From contig CM033391.1 of NCBI GenBank assembly GCA_019426215.1, positions 21,410,949 through 21,474,948 of the forward strand: a stretch of DNA of 64,000 nt, in the 5' to 3' direction. The translations under genes and the position numbers were made by a program. This document shows positions 21,989 to 32,891 of this stretch, one piece after another. The stretch's first letter is position 1, and every line of letters begins with the position of its first letter. The stretch comes from Buddleja alternifolia. Lineage: Eukaryota > Streptophyta > Magnoliopsida > Lamiales > Scrophulariaceae. The notes under the pieces were generated by a model that was not told where the DNA came from, did no database searches, and saw only the letters and a program-made list of their open reading frames with translations.

Positions 21989-24060
21989 ACTACCGTCAAA
22001 TTAATCTTTGATCGTCCTTGATCAATAAGTGAAGAACACTCATAACTCAAAAAAAATCAACTTAACACACACAAAGACAAAGGCATTGTTTGGATGTGTT
22101 TTCATTTCATTTTCAACCGTCATTTTCTAAAATGTATAGGAGAACGTGTTTTTTTATTTTCGTGTGAGAAAAGTGAAAAAAGTAGGTGTGTTTAGTTGTG
22201 TTTTTGAAAATGGTTGAAATTTGTGAGTGTGATGTGTGAAATAATTGAAAAGTAATGATTAGATGAACAGTATTGGATTTGATATTGAATATTAATGAGA
22301 GAGGTGAGAGAGAATGGTGATGGGTGAATGAGAGAGGAGAGAGAGAGGGTGGTGATGGATGGATGAGAGAGGAGAGAGAGAGGATGGTGATGGGTGGATG
22401 AGAAAGAAAATGTGAGATAAGTGATGTGAAACGTAATTTTAAATAAATGATTGAAATTTCTTGGAAACGTAAAAACAAGAGTGAAAATGAGAATATTTTC
22501 AGTTAAAAACAGTGTAAAGTGTGTATTTCCATTTTCAGATGAAAATGAAAATGGAAAAAGTGTGATGAAAACACAAACAAACAGAGCCAAAGTATTTCAC
22601 CATAGAATGAGATCTTGAAGAATCACACAATACTAGATCATTAAAAATTTGCCAACCTCAATAAATTTTCAATACTACCCCTATGTCATGAACTCCCAAG
22701 TCATTTTCCATGTCAAAACTCCACATTAGACAAGATTATACAAATGAATTGGACTATAAAGACATTGATTAAATTCAAAATCACTAATCTATCTGAATGC
22801 ATAATAGGCAATGACCACGTCAAAAGGTCTTTTCCGCTTGTAACGTAGGGTTCGGTAATGGCTTGGACTGGATAATATGGATAAAGTGACTAAAATTAAG
22901 AGAGCCTAAAATTCAATGTCATCAAGCTATATTCACTCCTCAATGTAAAACAGATTCTCAAAATCTCATCACTTATCTCATTTATTTCTCTTTTTCAAAC
23001 TCAAAACCCCCAAACTTATCTCTTTTTCTCCCAGGTTGTACTACAATTCCAAAATCATTCGATTAGCATTGACACATAATCATAGTCTAGTCGAGAACTC
23101 TTTTTTCTTTTCCTTTTTTTTTCATTTTTTTCTCTTTTGTTTTCCTTGACTATTTAGCCAACTTTTCAACTGCTTATAAACTCAGTGTTACCACTCTAAC
23201 AATACAAAATATTCTAAACCTCAATTTCCTCCACATGTAACAACACCACTACCCTTTTGCACTTAAATCCCTAACAAAATGCAAACCCAACATAAAAGCC
23301 AAAAGACACAAAGTTCTAAGCTCTCTTAATTGGGTAATATACATTTTTTTTCTTTTTGGTTAGAGGGTGGTTGATGTGGTTTATGAAAGAAAAGCGAATG
23401 GTGGTTTTAGTATGCTTAGCACACTCCATTCTTATCAATTAAGCTCAACATAATGTCTAGAGATTATGTAATATAGTGCAGGATAATGTTAAAGCATAAG
23501 AAAATGAAAGATGGCCTAAATCATCCCGTGGCTTTGTAATATCAGTACATCCCTCAAAATTAACAAAATTAATGGTTCAATATCTTAAGTCCTCAAAATT
23601 CACATAAGCAAATCTAAAAAGGGCATCAAGACACAAAATAAAAACATGTTGATCACTGACAAGGGATTTCAATTAGATATATTAGAGGCAGCAAAGAATT
23701 TAAGCTCTAAGTAAAGATGCAATCCTTCATGAAACAAATTCAGTAGCGTCCAACTTGGAAAGATGTGCATAAATAAATAAAAAAAGTTTGAGCAAAAGTT
23801 CAGATAGGACATGTATAACATGGATCCCACCTGCAAACTAATCTAGCACATGGTCCCCAATGTGCACAAATAAAGATAAGGACAAAAGGGGTGACAAAAC
23901 TTCCCTGAATGGTTAAGTGGAGAGAAAGGAGGTACCTCTAAACTGAGCAGTGACCTATGGAAGGAAGAAAATAGGCCAATCATCAAGGACGATACTGACT
24001 AAGGAATAAAAGCATCTAAACTCAAACAAATAAAAGGAAAGAACAAAGCAACCTAGCATC
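21989..24060 (-). other. Element C 3' internal non-coding region
   Basis: On the minus strand this lies between the pol tail and the 3' LTR. A TTTGACGGTAGT stretch just before the LTR start (21989-22000) is a poor PPT, possibly decayed; an AGTTTGGGGG stretch near 23004-23020 on the minus strand looks like a second PPT-like site. Pyrimidine runs occur near 23100-23150. A MITE occupies 22082-22588. No coding frame recognised. Confidence 0.6.
22082..22588. mobile_element. MITE with about 24-base terminal inverted repeats
   Basis: The left end GGCATTGTTTGGATGTG and the reverse complement of the right end (GGCTCTGTTTGTTTGTG) match at most positions, and both continue into TTTTCAT. AAA flanks both ends (22079-22081, 22589-22591), compatible with a 3-base target duplication. 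The GGC..TGTTTG start resembles Tourist/PIF-Harbinger ends; the family call is tentative because AAA is not the usual TWA target. The interior (22290-22410) is a GA-rich repeat with GGTGATGG motifs. The open frames on the minus strand here are low-complexity and not genes. Confidence 0.75.
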
Positions 24061-24334
24061 TAAGGAAAAACAGAGCAACGAAACAAAAAACTTAAAGCTT
24101 GAGTTGCCTCCCAAGAAGCACTTGTTTACAGTCATTAGCTAGACTTTCTTTTCAATGCTCATGGTGGATCATGCAGCACAACGATGTCTACATGTTGGTT
24201 GGTGCTCCCCCCGAAATATCTTTTATGCTTTTTCCAGTTCCGCAAAAGCTCTTTCCTCTCCCATTTAGTTGGTTGCTTGTCAATTGAGGGCTTTGGATGT
24301 GGTGATGATGTCCTTTTAAAAACCTCAAATTTGA
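24061..24334 (-). pseudogene. Element C pol C-terminal tail and post-pol motif
   Basis: On the minus strand the protease region runs into a short peptide containing KPSIDKQPTKWERKELL and ending VDIVVLHDPP-stop, which looks like the extreme C-terminus of a gypsy polyprotein. It is followed by the AGCTAATGAC...GGGAGGCAACTCAAG motif (24090-24140) that also sits in the array at about 185-230. Everything between protease and this tail is gone. The tail assignment is by resemblance only. Confidence 0.55.
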
Positions 24335-25034
24335 TCAATGGATTTTTTTAGAATATGGATTAGCAGTCAAGCTCACAACTACCTTCAAGCTCTCACTCTC
24401 TAACTCCATGATGGTCTTTAGGTTTTCAGATGTTTTATCCTGAAAATACTCAAAAATCAAAGAATCACAAGCATCTATTGTAAAACAAGTTTGATCATTA
24501 GAAGGATATTTCATAGCTCTAAAAACATTAAATATCACTTGCTCATCATTAACTCTAAGAATGAGCTCTCCTTTTTTGTACATCAATTAAAGCTCTACCA
24601 GTAGCTAAGAAAGGTCGACCTAAGAGAAGGGGAACTTCATAGTCTTCCTCCATATCAAGAACTATAAAGTCAGCTGGGAGTATGAACTTATCAACTTTAA
24701 CTAACACATCCTCTACTATACCTCTCAGGTACTTAAGAGATCTATCAGCTAATTGGAGGCACACAGTAGTGGGTTTCACTGCACCTATGCGTAGCTTTTC
24801 AAATACAGAATATGGCTCTAGATTTATGCTAGCACCTAGGCCACATAACACCTTATCAAAATTAGAACTACCAATAATACTAGGGATGGAGAAACTCCCT
24901 GGATCCTTAAGCTTCGGTGGTAGCTTATTTTGTAAGATTGTTGAGCATTCCTCGGTGAGGTTAACCGTCTTGAACTCCTCTAATTTACTCTTGTTAGACA
25001 AAATATCCTTCAAAAATTTTGCATAACTAGGCAT
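24335..25034 (-). pseudogene. Element C aspartic protease region
   Basis: Two overlapping frames (25034 to 24555 and 24586 to 24335) cover a retropepsin-like region. The first begins MPSYAKFLKDIL, typical of the Gag-protease linker of Athila/Tat elements, and carries LCGLGASIN at residues 63-71 and VPLLLGRPFLATGRALID near the end. The family motif has Asp where this copy has Gly (residue 65, codon 24840-24842), so the catalytic residue is lost. A frameshift near 24570 joins it to the second frame, and an in-frame stop separates it from gag just upstream. Not functional. Confidence 0.8.
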
Positions 25035-26423
25035 CTAAGCTTGCTTACCTCGTTTACCTTTGTTGGATGAGGAGTCGGGTATTTTGCTCTCAGTAACAGT
25101 AGGTTGGGTGTAATCATCCTTAGACTGCTCATCTATTAGACTCAGTACCGGTGTCTTATTATCCAAAGGGTTGCTTGAGTGAGGATCCTCCAATTGTTTT
25201 CCTCCTCTAAGAGTTATTGCCTTCATTTCTCTTAGGTTCTTCTCTGTATCACCGGGCAATGCTCCTTGTTGTCGTGCTGAAACAAGGTTGGAAAGTTGAC
25301 CCATCTGAGTCTCTAAATTTCAAATACTCGCATCCTGATTTGCCATCCTTGTCTCAGCACTGGCTATAAACTTAGCCATCATCTTTTCTAAAGTAGATTT
25401 ATTTTTCGGAGGCTGATGAAATCCAGGGGGTAGAGGTCTCAATGTATTGGAATTGTTGCTCCAGGAAAAACTTGGGTGGTTCCTCCATCCTGGATTAAAT
25501 GTGGGGAAAAATGGGTTGTTCTATCGGTTGATATTTTCCACAAAATTCATAGGTTCACCCAAACTTGGTTGGGCGAATGCATTTCCATATTGACACTCAG
25601 TACTATGGTGGCTTCCTCCACATAATTCACAAATTGTCTGCACTTGCATAGTAGAGATGCTCATAGAATCTATCTTTTTGTTTAAAGCCTGGATCTGTGT
25701 TGATAATCTCGTGAACGTGTTGACCTCGTGTACACCTATTGATTTCTTTGCTATGAGCCCCTCAGTTAGCCACTGACAATTATTAGAAGCCATCTCTTCT
25801 AACATTTCCCTTGTTGCTTCTGGTGTCTTACTCATGATCGTTTCACCAGCTGCTGCGTCTATCATTGGACAAGTCGTGGCTATGAGACCTTGGTAGAATG
25901 TCTGGACTTGCAGCCAAATAGGAAGACTGTTATGTGGACACTTCCTCAGTGAGTCCTTGAACCTTTCCCATGCTTCATATAAAGATTCACCATCAATTTC
26001 ACCAAATTTGGTCATCTCGTTTCTTAGTCTAGCTGTCTTGCCTAAGGGAAAAATTTACTTAAGAATTGAACCAACTGGGAGAGAGTTTAACCAAGCTTGC
26101 GCCTTGTCCTTGAGAGAAAACGGAAATAGTTTGAGGCGAATAGCATCATCAGAGGCTCCATTGTGTTTGAAAGTATCACATATTTCCAAGAAGTCGGCAA
26201 TATATGAGTGGGGATCATCAATCAGCAACCCATAGAACTGAACCGTCTGTTTTATCATTTGGATCACTGCCGGCTTGATCTCAAAAGTGTTGGCCTGAAT
26301 GGGTGGCCTGGTGATACTAGTTGCTGCTCTATTGAGTGTGGGTACTGCATAATCTCTCATGGCTCTTGGTGGATTAGCTGCAACTTCTGCACCTTGAACA
26401 TCACTATTTCCTTGATTGTCCAT
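25035..26423 (-). pseudogene. Element C gag pseudogene
   Basis: Reading begins at ATG 26423 (MDNQGNSDVQG). The conserved retrotransposon Gag core includes FYGLLIDDPHSYIADFLEICDTF and SLKDKAQAWLNSLP, then a stop near 26054 with a small apparent deletion. It resumes in MTKFGEIDGESLYEAWERFKD (26015 onward) and has a knuckle-like CELCGGSHHSTEC (about 25610-25650), then NLVSARQQGALPGDTEKN and ITLRGGK (25300-25200). Further breaks lie near 25500 and 25310. It would have formed the capsid/nucleocapsid; it is now in at least three pieces. Confidence 0.85.
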
Positions 26424-26630
26424 TACTTTTTCCTGTTGAAATTTTGCTTTTTGTTCTCTTCTCCTTCAACTAAACGTGCGTTCTATTTCAGGATCAAATT
26501 TTTCCAGTGCTTCGTGAACAGTACGGGGCATGCAACTCGACAAATACCTCAAAAGCAACAAAAAAAATTAAACGAGAAAACGGTTTAATCTAAAAATAAG
26601 TAATTGAATTTCAATATTAAATAAAAATTA

Positions 26631-26649
26631 GTCCCAGGAGACGTCGCCA
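26631..26649 (-). other. Element C primer binding site (degenerate)
   Basis: The minus strand reads TGGCGACGTCTCCTGGGAC six bases after the LTR end ATGCATCA. It agrees with the array PBS (tRNA-Asp type) at 14 of 18 positions; a tRNA-Arg type is the other possibility. Between it and the gag start (26424-26630) lies a short AT-rich leader. Confidence 0.6.
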
Positions 26650-26655
26650 AAAACT

Positions 26656-27238
26656 TGATGCATAATTTCCTAGCAAGTATACTAGATCGCACAAGTAGTA
26701 ATGATGGATGTAAGTCCAAATATCGTCCCCACGGGGACCAATCATCTAAGTACTGAAAAGTTAATATACTTATTCTAAGTTACACCAATCGAAAATTGAT
26801 GATAATTTTTAAACTAAGATTCTAACACTAATTACCACCAAGCACACTAGAAATTAACGATTTTAATCAAAGGCTCGAAAGATAACCAAGACAATGATCC
26901 AACCAAATTATGCAAGTTAATTATGAATTCCGTTTAAATCAATTATTAGATAGGTTATGCAAAGGTGAAATTTCCTAAAGTACTTACTACCCAATCTCTC
27001 GGTGTAGCAATTCTACCCCTTTCAACAATCAGCTATATCTCTATATGAAGATTTAGTTAAAAGGAATGCATTAAAAGACACTTAGAAATTCCTCATTAAA
27101 ACGAAAAGCCACACAAAGAAATCGATTCTATCTCTAGTCAATTCTACAAAATGATTTTTGTAATTCTAGATGCTTCCCTAATCGATTATCTCTCAATGTT
27201 TAGACTAGGCATTTAATCAAACAATTGGTGATCAAGCT
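26656..27238 (-). repeat. Ty3/gypsy element C, 5' LTR (interrupted)
   Basis: The minus strand ends ...ATGCATCA before the PBS. It matches the other LTR (20824-21310 region) closely and stops at 27238, where copia B begins. The continuing LTR sequence seen at about 21313 onward should reappear beyond the far end of B. The last five bases, CAAGC, are the expected target duplication of B. Confidence 0.8.
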
Positions 27239-27479
27239 GTTGGGAATCATGTTAGGCATGTGCAGCAGAAGATAAAAACAGATCCGGATTCCCAAACAAA
27301 GATCAATTCGTGGCTTTCGTTGATTTTAAACAAGAAAAAAATGAATACGAAAAACTTAGGCTATGTTTATGTTTTCAAGTCATAATTGGTCTAAAATTCC
27401 CGCCAAACAATGTTTGTTTCACACAATATTTCATCAAAAATACACAACTTTTTTCATCCAAAAAAATATAATCATTATT

Positions 27480-27670
27480 TTTCATCTTTCTCTCACTTTG
27501 TCCCCTATCTCATTCTCTCTCTTCTATTTTTTATACAAAAAATTTCTCTCTCCTCTTAATATCCACTATCTCTTTCTCCTCTCTCTATCCCCCTCTCCTC
27601 TTTCTCTCTCTCTTCTCACTCTCTCTCTTCTCTCTCCTCACTCTTTCTTTTCTCTTTGACCGTGTTTCTT
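27480..27670 (+). repeat. Pyrimidine-rich (CT) tract
   Basis: Almost uninterrupted C/T sequence with many CTCTC runs, inside the Harbinger-like element. The open frame across it is low complexity and not a gene. Confidence 0.9.
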
Positions 27671-28094
27671 CTCTCTTTTTTTTTAATGTTTTTTTGTAAT
27701 GTTTTGTCATATCTTTGATCGTGTACCATTAAACTTTAAAATAGAAAAAAATTTATTTGTTTGTAATTCTATCAAGAGACAGAGTATTGATAAAACATAG
27801 ATTAAAATTTGTTAAGTTTTCTAAAGTAAAACTTTCAAATTTTGTTTTTCAAATTAGTTATAGTGCAAGTGTTGGGATTTATATATATCTATATTTATAT
27901 ACATATATATGTTATTTGGACATATTATTTTAAAAGTTTACTTATTTTTTATGTGTGTAGCTGTGTATAATTTATCTCATTGCTAAAGTTGTGATTTGAT
28001 TGTGTATGTGGATCGAGAAATGCGTGTGTTACCTATATTTATATGTGTATGTTTTCTTAATGTATATTATGTGGAAAAAAAAAGGTCTTGGGAC

Positions 28095-28166
28095 GGTCAA
28101 AGGCAATTTGACCACAGTCAACTCGGGTTTGACCGAGTCAACTGCGTGGTCAACGAGGATTTGACC
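28095..28166. promoter_or_regulatory. Cluster of seven W-box cores
   Basis: Seven TTGACC/TTGACT hexamers, on either strand, start at 28095, 28108, 28116, 28129, 28136, 28148 and 28161, within 72 bases. TTGACY is the core bound by plant WRKY factors. The cluster lies in the Harbinger-like element; activity is unknown. Confidence 0.7.
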
Positions 28167-28424
28167 ACATGAATAGTGATTTGAAGCAAGGGTTTCTTAT
28201 TTCGTGGTTTTGGTTTGGATTTGGTAATTGACTTGTAGTAGGAGTGACCTAATTATCTAAGAATAGGATTGTATTTTAATCATTTTTAAAATAAATTACT
28301 TATTAATATTTTTTTTATAAATTAAATAAAAAAAGGAAAATAAAGAAAAAAGAAGATGGAAGGGGGGAGACTGTTCATCGTCTTCCCCAATCTCCCCCAA
28401 CCCCCTTCACACCCCTTTCCCACG

Positions 28425-28617
28425 CACACACACACACACGCACTATTACACGCACACACACACACGCACTATTACACGCACACACAATTACACACACAGA
28501 AACACACACACAGTCACACACGCACTCTCACACACATTGATACATATATATATGAATATGTATATTTTTCTTTTAATTATATATTAACTATTATTAACAC
28601 TATTACTTATATATATA

Positions 28618-28651
<34 letters not shown>

Positions 28652-28740
28652 CTTTTCTTTTAATTTTATATAAACTACTATTACTACTATTACACATATA
28701 TATATGTACACTAATATATATATATATACACACACTACTA
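28425..28740. repeat. Compound CA/TA/GT microsatellite
   Basis: Runs of CACACA with CGCACTATTA interruptions (28425-28540), then TATATA and GTGTGT runs (28540-28665) and more TATATA (28695-28760). The frame 28356-28673 crossing it is a low-complexity artefact. Confidence 0.95.
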
Positions 28741-30600
28741 TTACTTACATATATACATATATATTTATCTATATAATAATTATTTCAGTCTCAATATTAT
28801 ATTATAATTTTTAATTATTGACAGACAAAAACTTAAATGATTTGACAGCTACAGTAATTTATGTTCCCTCTGAAAACAAAACCAAACACTATCTCACCAA
28901 AAAATCACTCAAAAACCAACTCCCAAAACATAACCAAACATTATCTCATCAAAATTGCACGTGTCCCCATAAAATTTTCACCAAAATACCATCCCAAAAC
29001 ATAGCCTTACCTTTTCGCGTATTCAATCTTTAATCTTCACGAATCTTCAATCTTCTCCAACGGTTCAATTGTACCGTCTCTAGATCACCATGCGGCGGAA
29101 TTGACTCTGGGAAATCTGCATGTCCAATCTCTGTAGGCTAGGCGAGATCGAGTGGACTGAGAGAGGAGAAAAATGTTTTTCTCTGTCTAATGTATTTTGG
29201 TGGAGGATTTCATGTTATGTTTTTCTCTCTACTGAAAAATTAACTTTCAGCTGTGTTCTCTGGCTTGAGTTGGAGGATTAAATAAATCCTCCAACAACGC
29301 CCTACAGTACATGCCCATTATGGGCTAATTGGATAATTAATTGGGCTATGTTGACCAAGTCAACTTAGTCCAATTAATTTAATCAATTAATATTTAATCC
29401 AATTAAATATATATTGATTAAATCAACATTAATTAATTAATTAATTAATTAATTATTATTCTAGTTTAAATGTTTAATTAACCTAGTCAATTAAATATTC
29501 AAACTAATTAATTTAATTTACCATTGTTTAATCCAATTAAACAACCAATTAAATTAATTCATCCTACCCAGGGACAAATTACCAGAACACCTTCCAAATA
29601 CAAGACATGATTTTCCCGTCTATTCTTCTATAGCGCGACTGTCTAGGTTCATCTCCATTGGCAATGGGAAGATACCAAAAGATGTGGGTGACACCTATCC
29701 AACACCGTGGCCCCACATCGTAGCCCAATCGAGTACGAAATGACTATGTCATTACGAACCTCTAGATTATGAATACCGTATGAGTATAAGCCCTTCAGTG
29801 ACATATCCTGATCAAGTGAGAGTCATGGAATATGTCAAATTCACAGGACTCGATGCTATGCTTAAGAATCATAGTAATATGAGATTACTAAACACGAGTT
29901 AGTTCATCAGCTCTGGCCAGAAACTTTCAATCTCATTTACCTATGATCGCATAGGATACTTCTCGTTTACTTTCGAGATAGTGAATTCCCTCTTGTAATC
30001 ATCTCACATGCCACTTGCCCATTGGAATGCATTTCGAGGTCGACCCCACCTTTCAATGGGTGAATTGGGCCTAACTACTCTAGTGACAGTATCCAACGTC
30101 ACAAGCACACTGTGACGATAGCTCCTCAGGTCGAAGGCTCACGCATACCTTCATAATCAGTAATCCAATCATTGACAGTCACTGAGTAAAAACTCATGTG
30201 ATCGGATTACTACAAGCCGTGTTTGAATACACTAATCCCATCAATGTATCTATGACACAAACTCCCACTATCCCATAGTGTTCGACTAGCACTCCTTTGT
30301 TAGAGCATGTGTCATACAAGTCCATACGAATTTTAATGCCCAATTGAAATTCTCCGACTTGCGAACGATATAAGTGATCAACTATCAAACCTTTCCAGTG
30401 CCCATCTCCTTAACTACTATAAGGAGTACGAAGGTCGGCCTTGACACACATGGACTAGTTGTTCATTTAAGACTTTATAGATGCCATCAAGAATTATACG
30501 AACAACATACTATTGCCTTTATATTAATTAGAGGTTGTACAATATAAACTCGTGCCTTATTTTCTAACTCTTTGTTGGCATCGACGGCACATTCCCAACA

Positions 30601-32700
30601 ATATTCTACTTGCACTCAATGCCAATTGCTATGGTATTAAATACCCATCTTCTAAAGAAGTTGCTCTAGAACTGCCTGTGACAATACCTAGTGAGTGGGT
30701 TAACCGTTTAATCGGTTGAGCTTATTTTCTACAAGGCTACATCACCCTTTCCAACAATCCCTCAAGAGATGTTGTATCTCTCATCATTTGTCTGGATTTG
30801 TGAGACTTAGGTTCCTTTCATACGCGTGAACTTCATTTCATCATAGCAAAGTGACAATGCAAGTTCTGCGCCAGGGACCAATAGAAGTTCTACCACGAAC
30901 TTCAGATCCAAACATTTTCCTTCGACATCCTACAAGACTCCAAAGCATTTCATATTCATTCTCAGTAGTAGAGTATTTTACTTGGAACCTTTTCAAGTTT
31001 CTACTCCACAATTGAGGGTCAATACTAACCTCCACTATCAGTTCTCCATGGGCATAGACGAAGAATATATCCTAAGTTCTTCCCAAGTACTTCATAATAT
31101 ATACTATGTCTACCCATTGCTCTTCCTCTCTAGGAAAGAGCCCTTTCTCAGATCTTCTTCTTAAATTGATTTAGGATTTATTCTAAGCAAAGGGCTTGGG
31201 AGGGGCCCATTTGCCTATTCACTCTATTTTCATAGATGTAAATTATAGGGATAAAGATAGCTTCTCCCAAGTCTTTCATGGAGAACATGCTCGATGTTTA
31301 TGTCATGGAATAGTCAATGAGCCCTCATCATTTCTCATAAGTAGAGTATTCTCTACATATAGCACCAGAAATAATATCTCGCTCCCACTAACCTTATTGC
31401 ACACAGATGGTCTCTCTTCATTTTGATGATATCATAATTCCAAATTATGTCATCAAAGTGAAGATTCTAACTCCGAGAGGTCCGCTTAAATCCATAAATG
31501 GATTCATACAGCATGTAGACCTTATGAGAATCGACCTCAAATGTGAAACCCTTGAGCTATTCGAAATGGATGTTTTTCTAGAGGAATCTATTTATGAACG
31601 AGTCTTCACATCCACGTGCCAGATTTTCATAATATTGGTGTGTTGTTAACTATGAGTAGCGCAAGACTCACTATGAATTGGGTAATTCTATATAGCTTAG
31701 CATAGAATGAGTCATGTCCAACGATGTCTCGTTCTTGCATACTACTACCCTATTCATTTGTAGAGTCACTGAAAGTGTTCATTGTGAAGCTATGTTACGT
31801 TCTTTTAGGAACGGGTCAAATTAGGAAATCATATACTTGACTTTACAATCCAATTATAGCGTCTTGATATGATACCATATATTCAACCATAGACGTCAGC
31901 ACGCACAAGCTTTACAACTTGAGTGACCCTTTAATATGTTCCCTATGAAGCGAGATTTGGTCATCTTGCCTATGAGATAAGAATCTTAAGTTTGGATGGG
32001 GATCTGATCCCAATAGGCTTGTACCCCCACGTTTCTCCTAACTAATGAATCTTATGCTCGTAAGACATGACCTAATCCTAGGTGCCAAACAATTCTTCTA
32101 GTTCATTTCTAACATACTAAGTTCTCTAGCTTATGTATTCATAGTATACTAATTCCGAACTTTCAGATCGTGTTAACAATTTTAGTAAGGATGTATTGTT
32201 CCTACACTTATTTCCAAAATAAATTCCATGAAAGTTATTACCAAACTTAAAGAAGTACCATTTCTTGACCATGTCAGAAAATGACAACGTTCTTAATACC
32301 ATTTGGTGAAACTAATCAATTATCCAAACGTGTTCAGAATTATAAAAGAACAGAGGTGGATTATATTTGGATACACCCGAGACCATGTCTGGTTCAAACA
32401 TTGATCACCTCTTGTTTTTTCAGCTTTTTACTTCTTTCTAATTCTTCAATCATGAGCACTAGCTCTAGAATGAAGAATACAAAAAGTTAAGAAAATCGGT
32501 CATAGAACAGTTGTTTTCAAAACACATGGTTCTATGTCCAGTGCGCCTCATATTTAAGCCCTACTCATTGTCTCATTCTTAGACTTGAGTAATGCTTGCT
32601 TTAAGCATGCAAATCAACGACTCTGAACTGGGGACCTTCCTCAAGTTTCTAAGTCTGTTGATTTGGTTAGGCTAGTACAGACAAAATTCTCAAGCATAAT
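30601..32700 (-). pseudogene. Copia element B gag-pol remnant
   Basis: On the minus strand the sequence aligns by eye with copia D and A. The RNase H end and PPT region lie at 30601-30850 (AAGGAACC..GTCTCACAA; GATGGGTATTTAATACCATAGC). The reverse transcriptase piece around 31240-31420 keeps TTCTCCATGAAAGACTTGGG, but the YVDD box is destroyed. The gag start lies near 32690. Only about 2.1 kb remains, against more than 4 kb in a full copia coding region, so integrase and much of gag are deleted, and stops are frequent. The PPT has decayed from GTGGGAGA-like to GTAGAATA. This is an old, dead copy. Confidence 0.75.
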
Positions 32701-32891
32701 ATTAAATGGGTTAATTTCTAAGAGAGATATAAACACAGAAAATAAACAAGATTCAATTAGGATGTTTATATTATACACAAGTAAAACTAGGACTTTAATT
32801 ATACTTGGCGCTCACTACATTTTTTGAAACATCGCACTCCCACTACAATTTTCAGAAATCTCGTTGGATAGATTTCGTAGTGAGTATTAAG
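32701..32891 (-). other. Copia B leader, gag-proximal part
   Basis: The minus strand aligns with the element A leader just upstream of gag (around 36690-36850), for example a TTCAAAAAATRYAGTG stretch. It ends at the insertion point of element A and continues at 42039. The last five bases, TTAAG, pair with TTGAG at 42039-42043 as the target duplication. Confidence 0.8.

Larger units (their letters stand above)
20824..27238 (-). mobile_element. Ty3/gypsy element C, minus strand, internally deleted
   Basis: Read on the minus strand: 5' LTR (27238 to 26656, cut by insertion of B), PBS (26649-26631), leader, gag, protease, a short pol tail, a non-coding 3' internal region and the 3' LTR. Reverse transcriptase, RNase H and integrase are missing. 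Gag and protease resemble those of Athila/Tat-type plant elements. The whole is non-autonomous and decayed. Confidence 0.85.
27359..29006. mobile_element. PIF/Harbinger-like non-autonomous element
   Basis: It begins GGCTATGTTT (27359) and ends AAACATAGCC (29006), a perfect 10-base terminal inverted repeat flanked by TTA on both sides (27356-27358, 29007-29009), the target preference of PIF/Harbinger transposons. Near the right end CAAACAYTATCTCAYCAAAA occurs twice (about 28887 and 28938) as a subterminal repeat. The interior holds a pyrimidine-rich tract, a W-box cluster and microsatellites. No transposase is present. It sits inside the B LTR. Confidence 0.8.
27239..30600 (-). repeat. Copia element B 3' LTR, carrying a DNA transposon
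   Basis: The ends are inverted: TGTTGGGAAT at 27239 and ATTCCCAACA at 30591-30600. On the minus strand the LTR follows a decayed PPT and pol end (30601 onward), so it is the 3' LTR of a minus-strand copia element. Without the insertion at 27359-29006 plus its duplicated TTA it is about 1711 bases, like the LTRs of A. A TTAATTAATTAA-rich tract occurs at 29370-29560. The stretch from 29870 rightward recurs at 53631. Confidence 0.85.

Noticed and set aside
22113..22590. Two overlapping minus-strand frames of 121 and 132 residues
   Set aside because: They cover the MITE and its GA-rich core, giving low-complexity Ser/Leu/His strings; they end at the inverted repeats.
28356..28673. A 105-residue frame rich in His-Thr repeats
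   Set aside because: It is a translation of CA/TA microsatellite; no gene signals.
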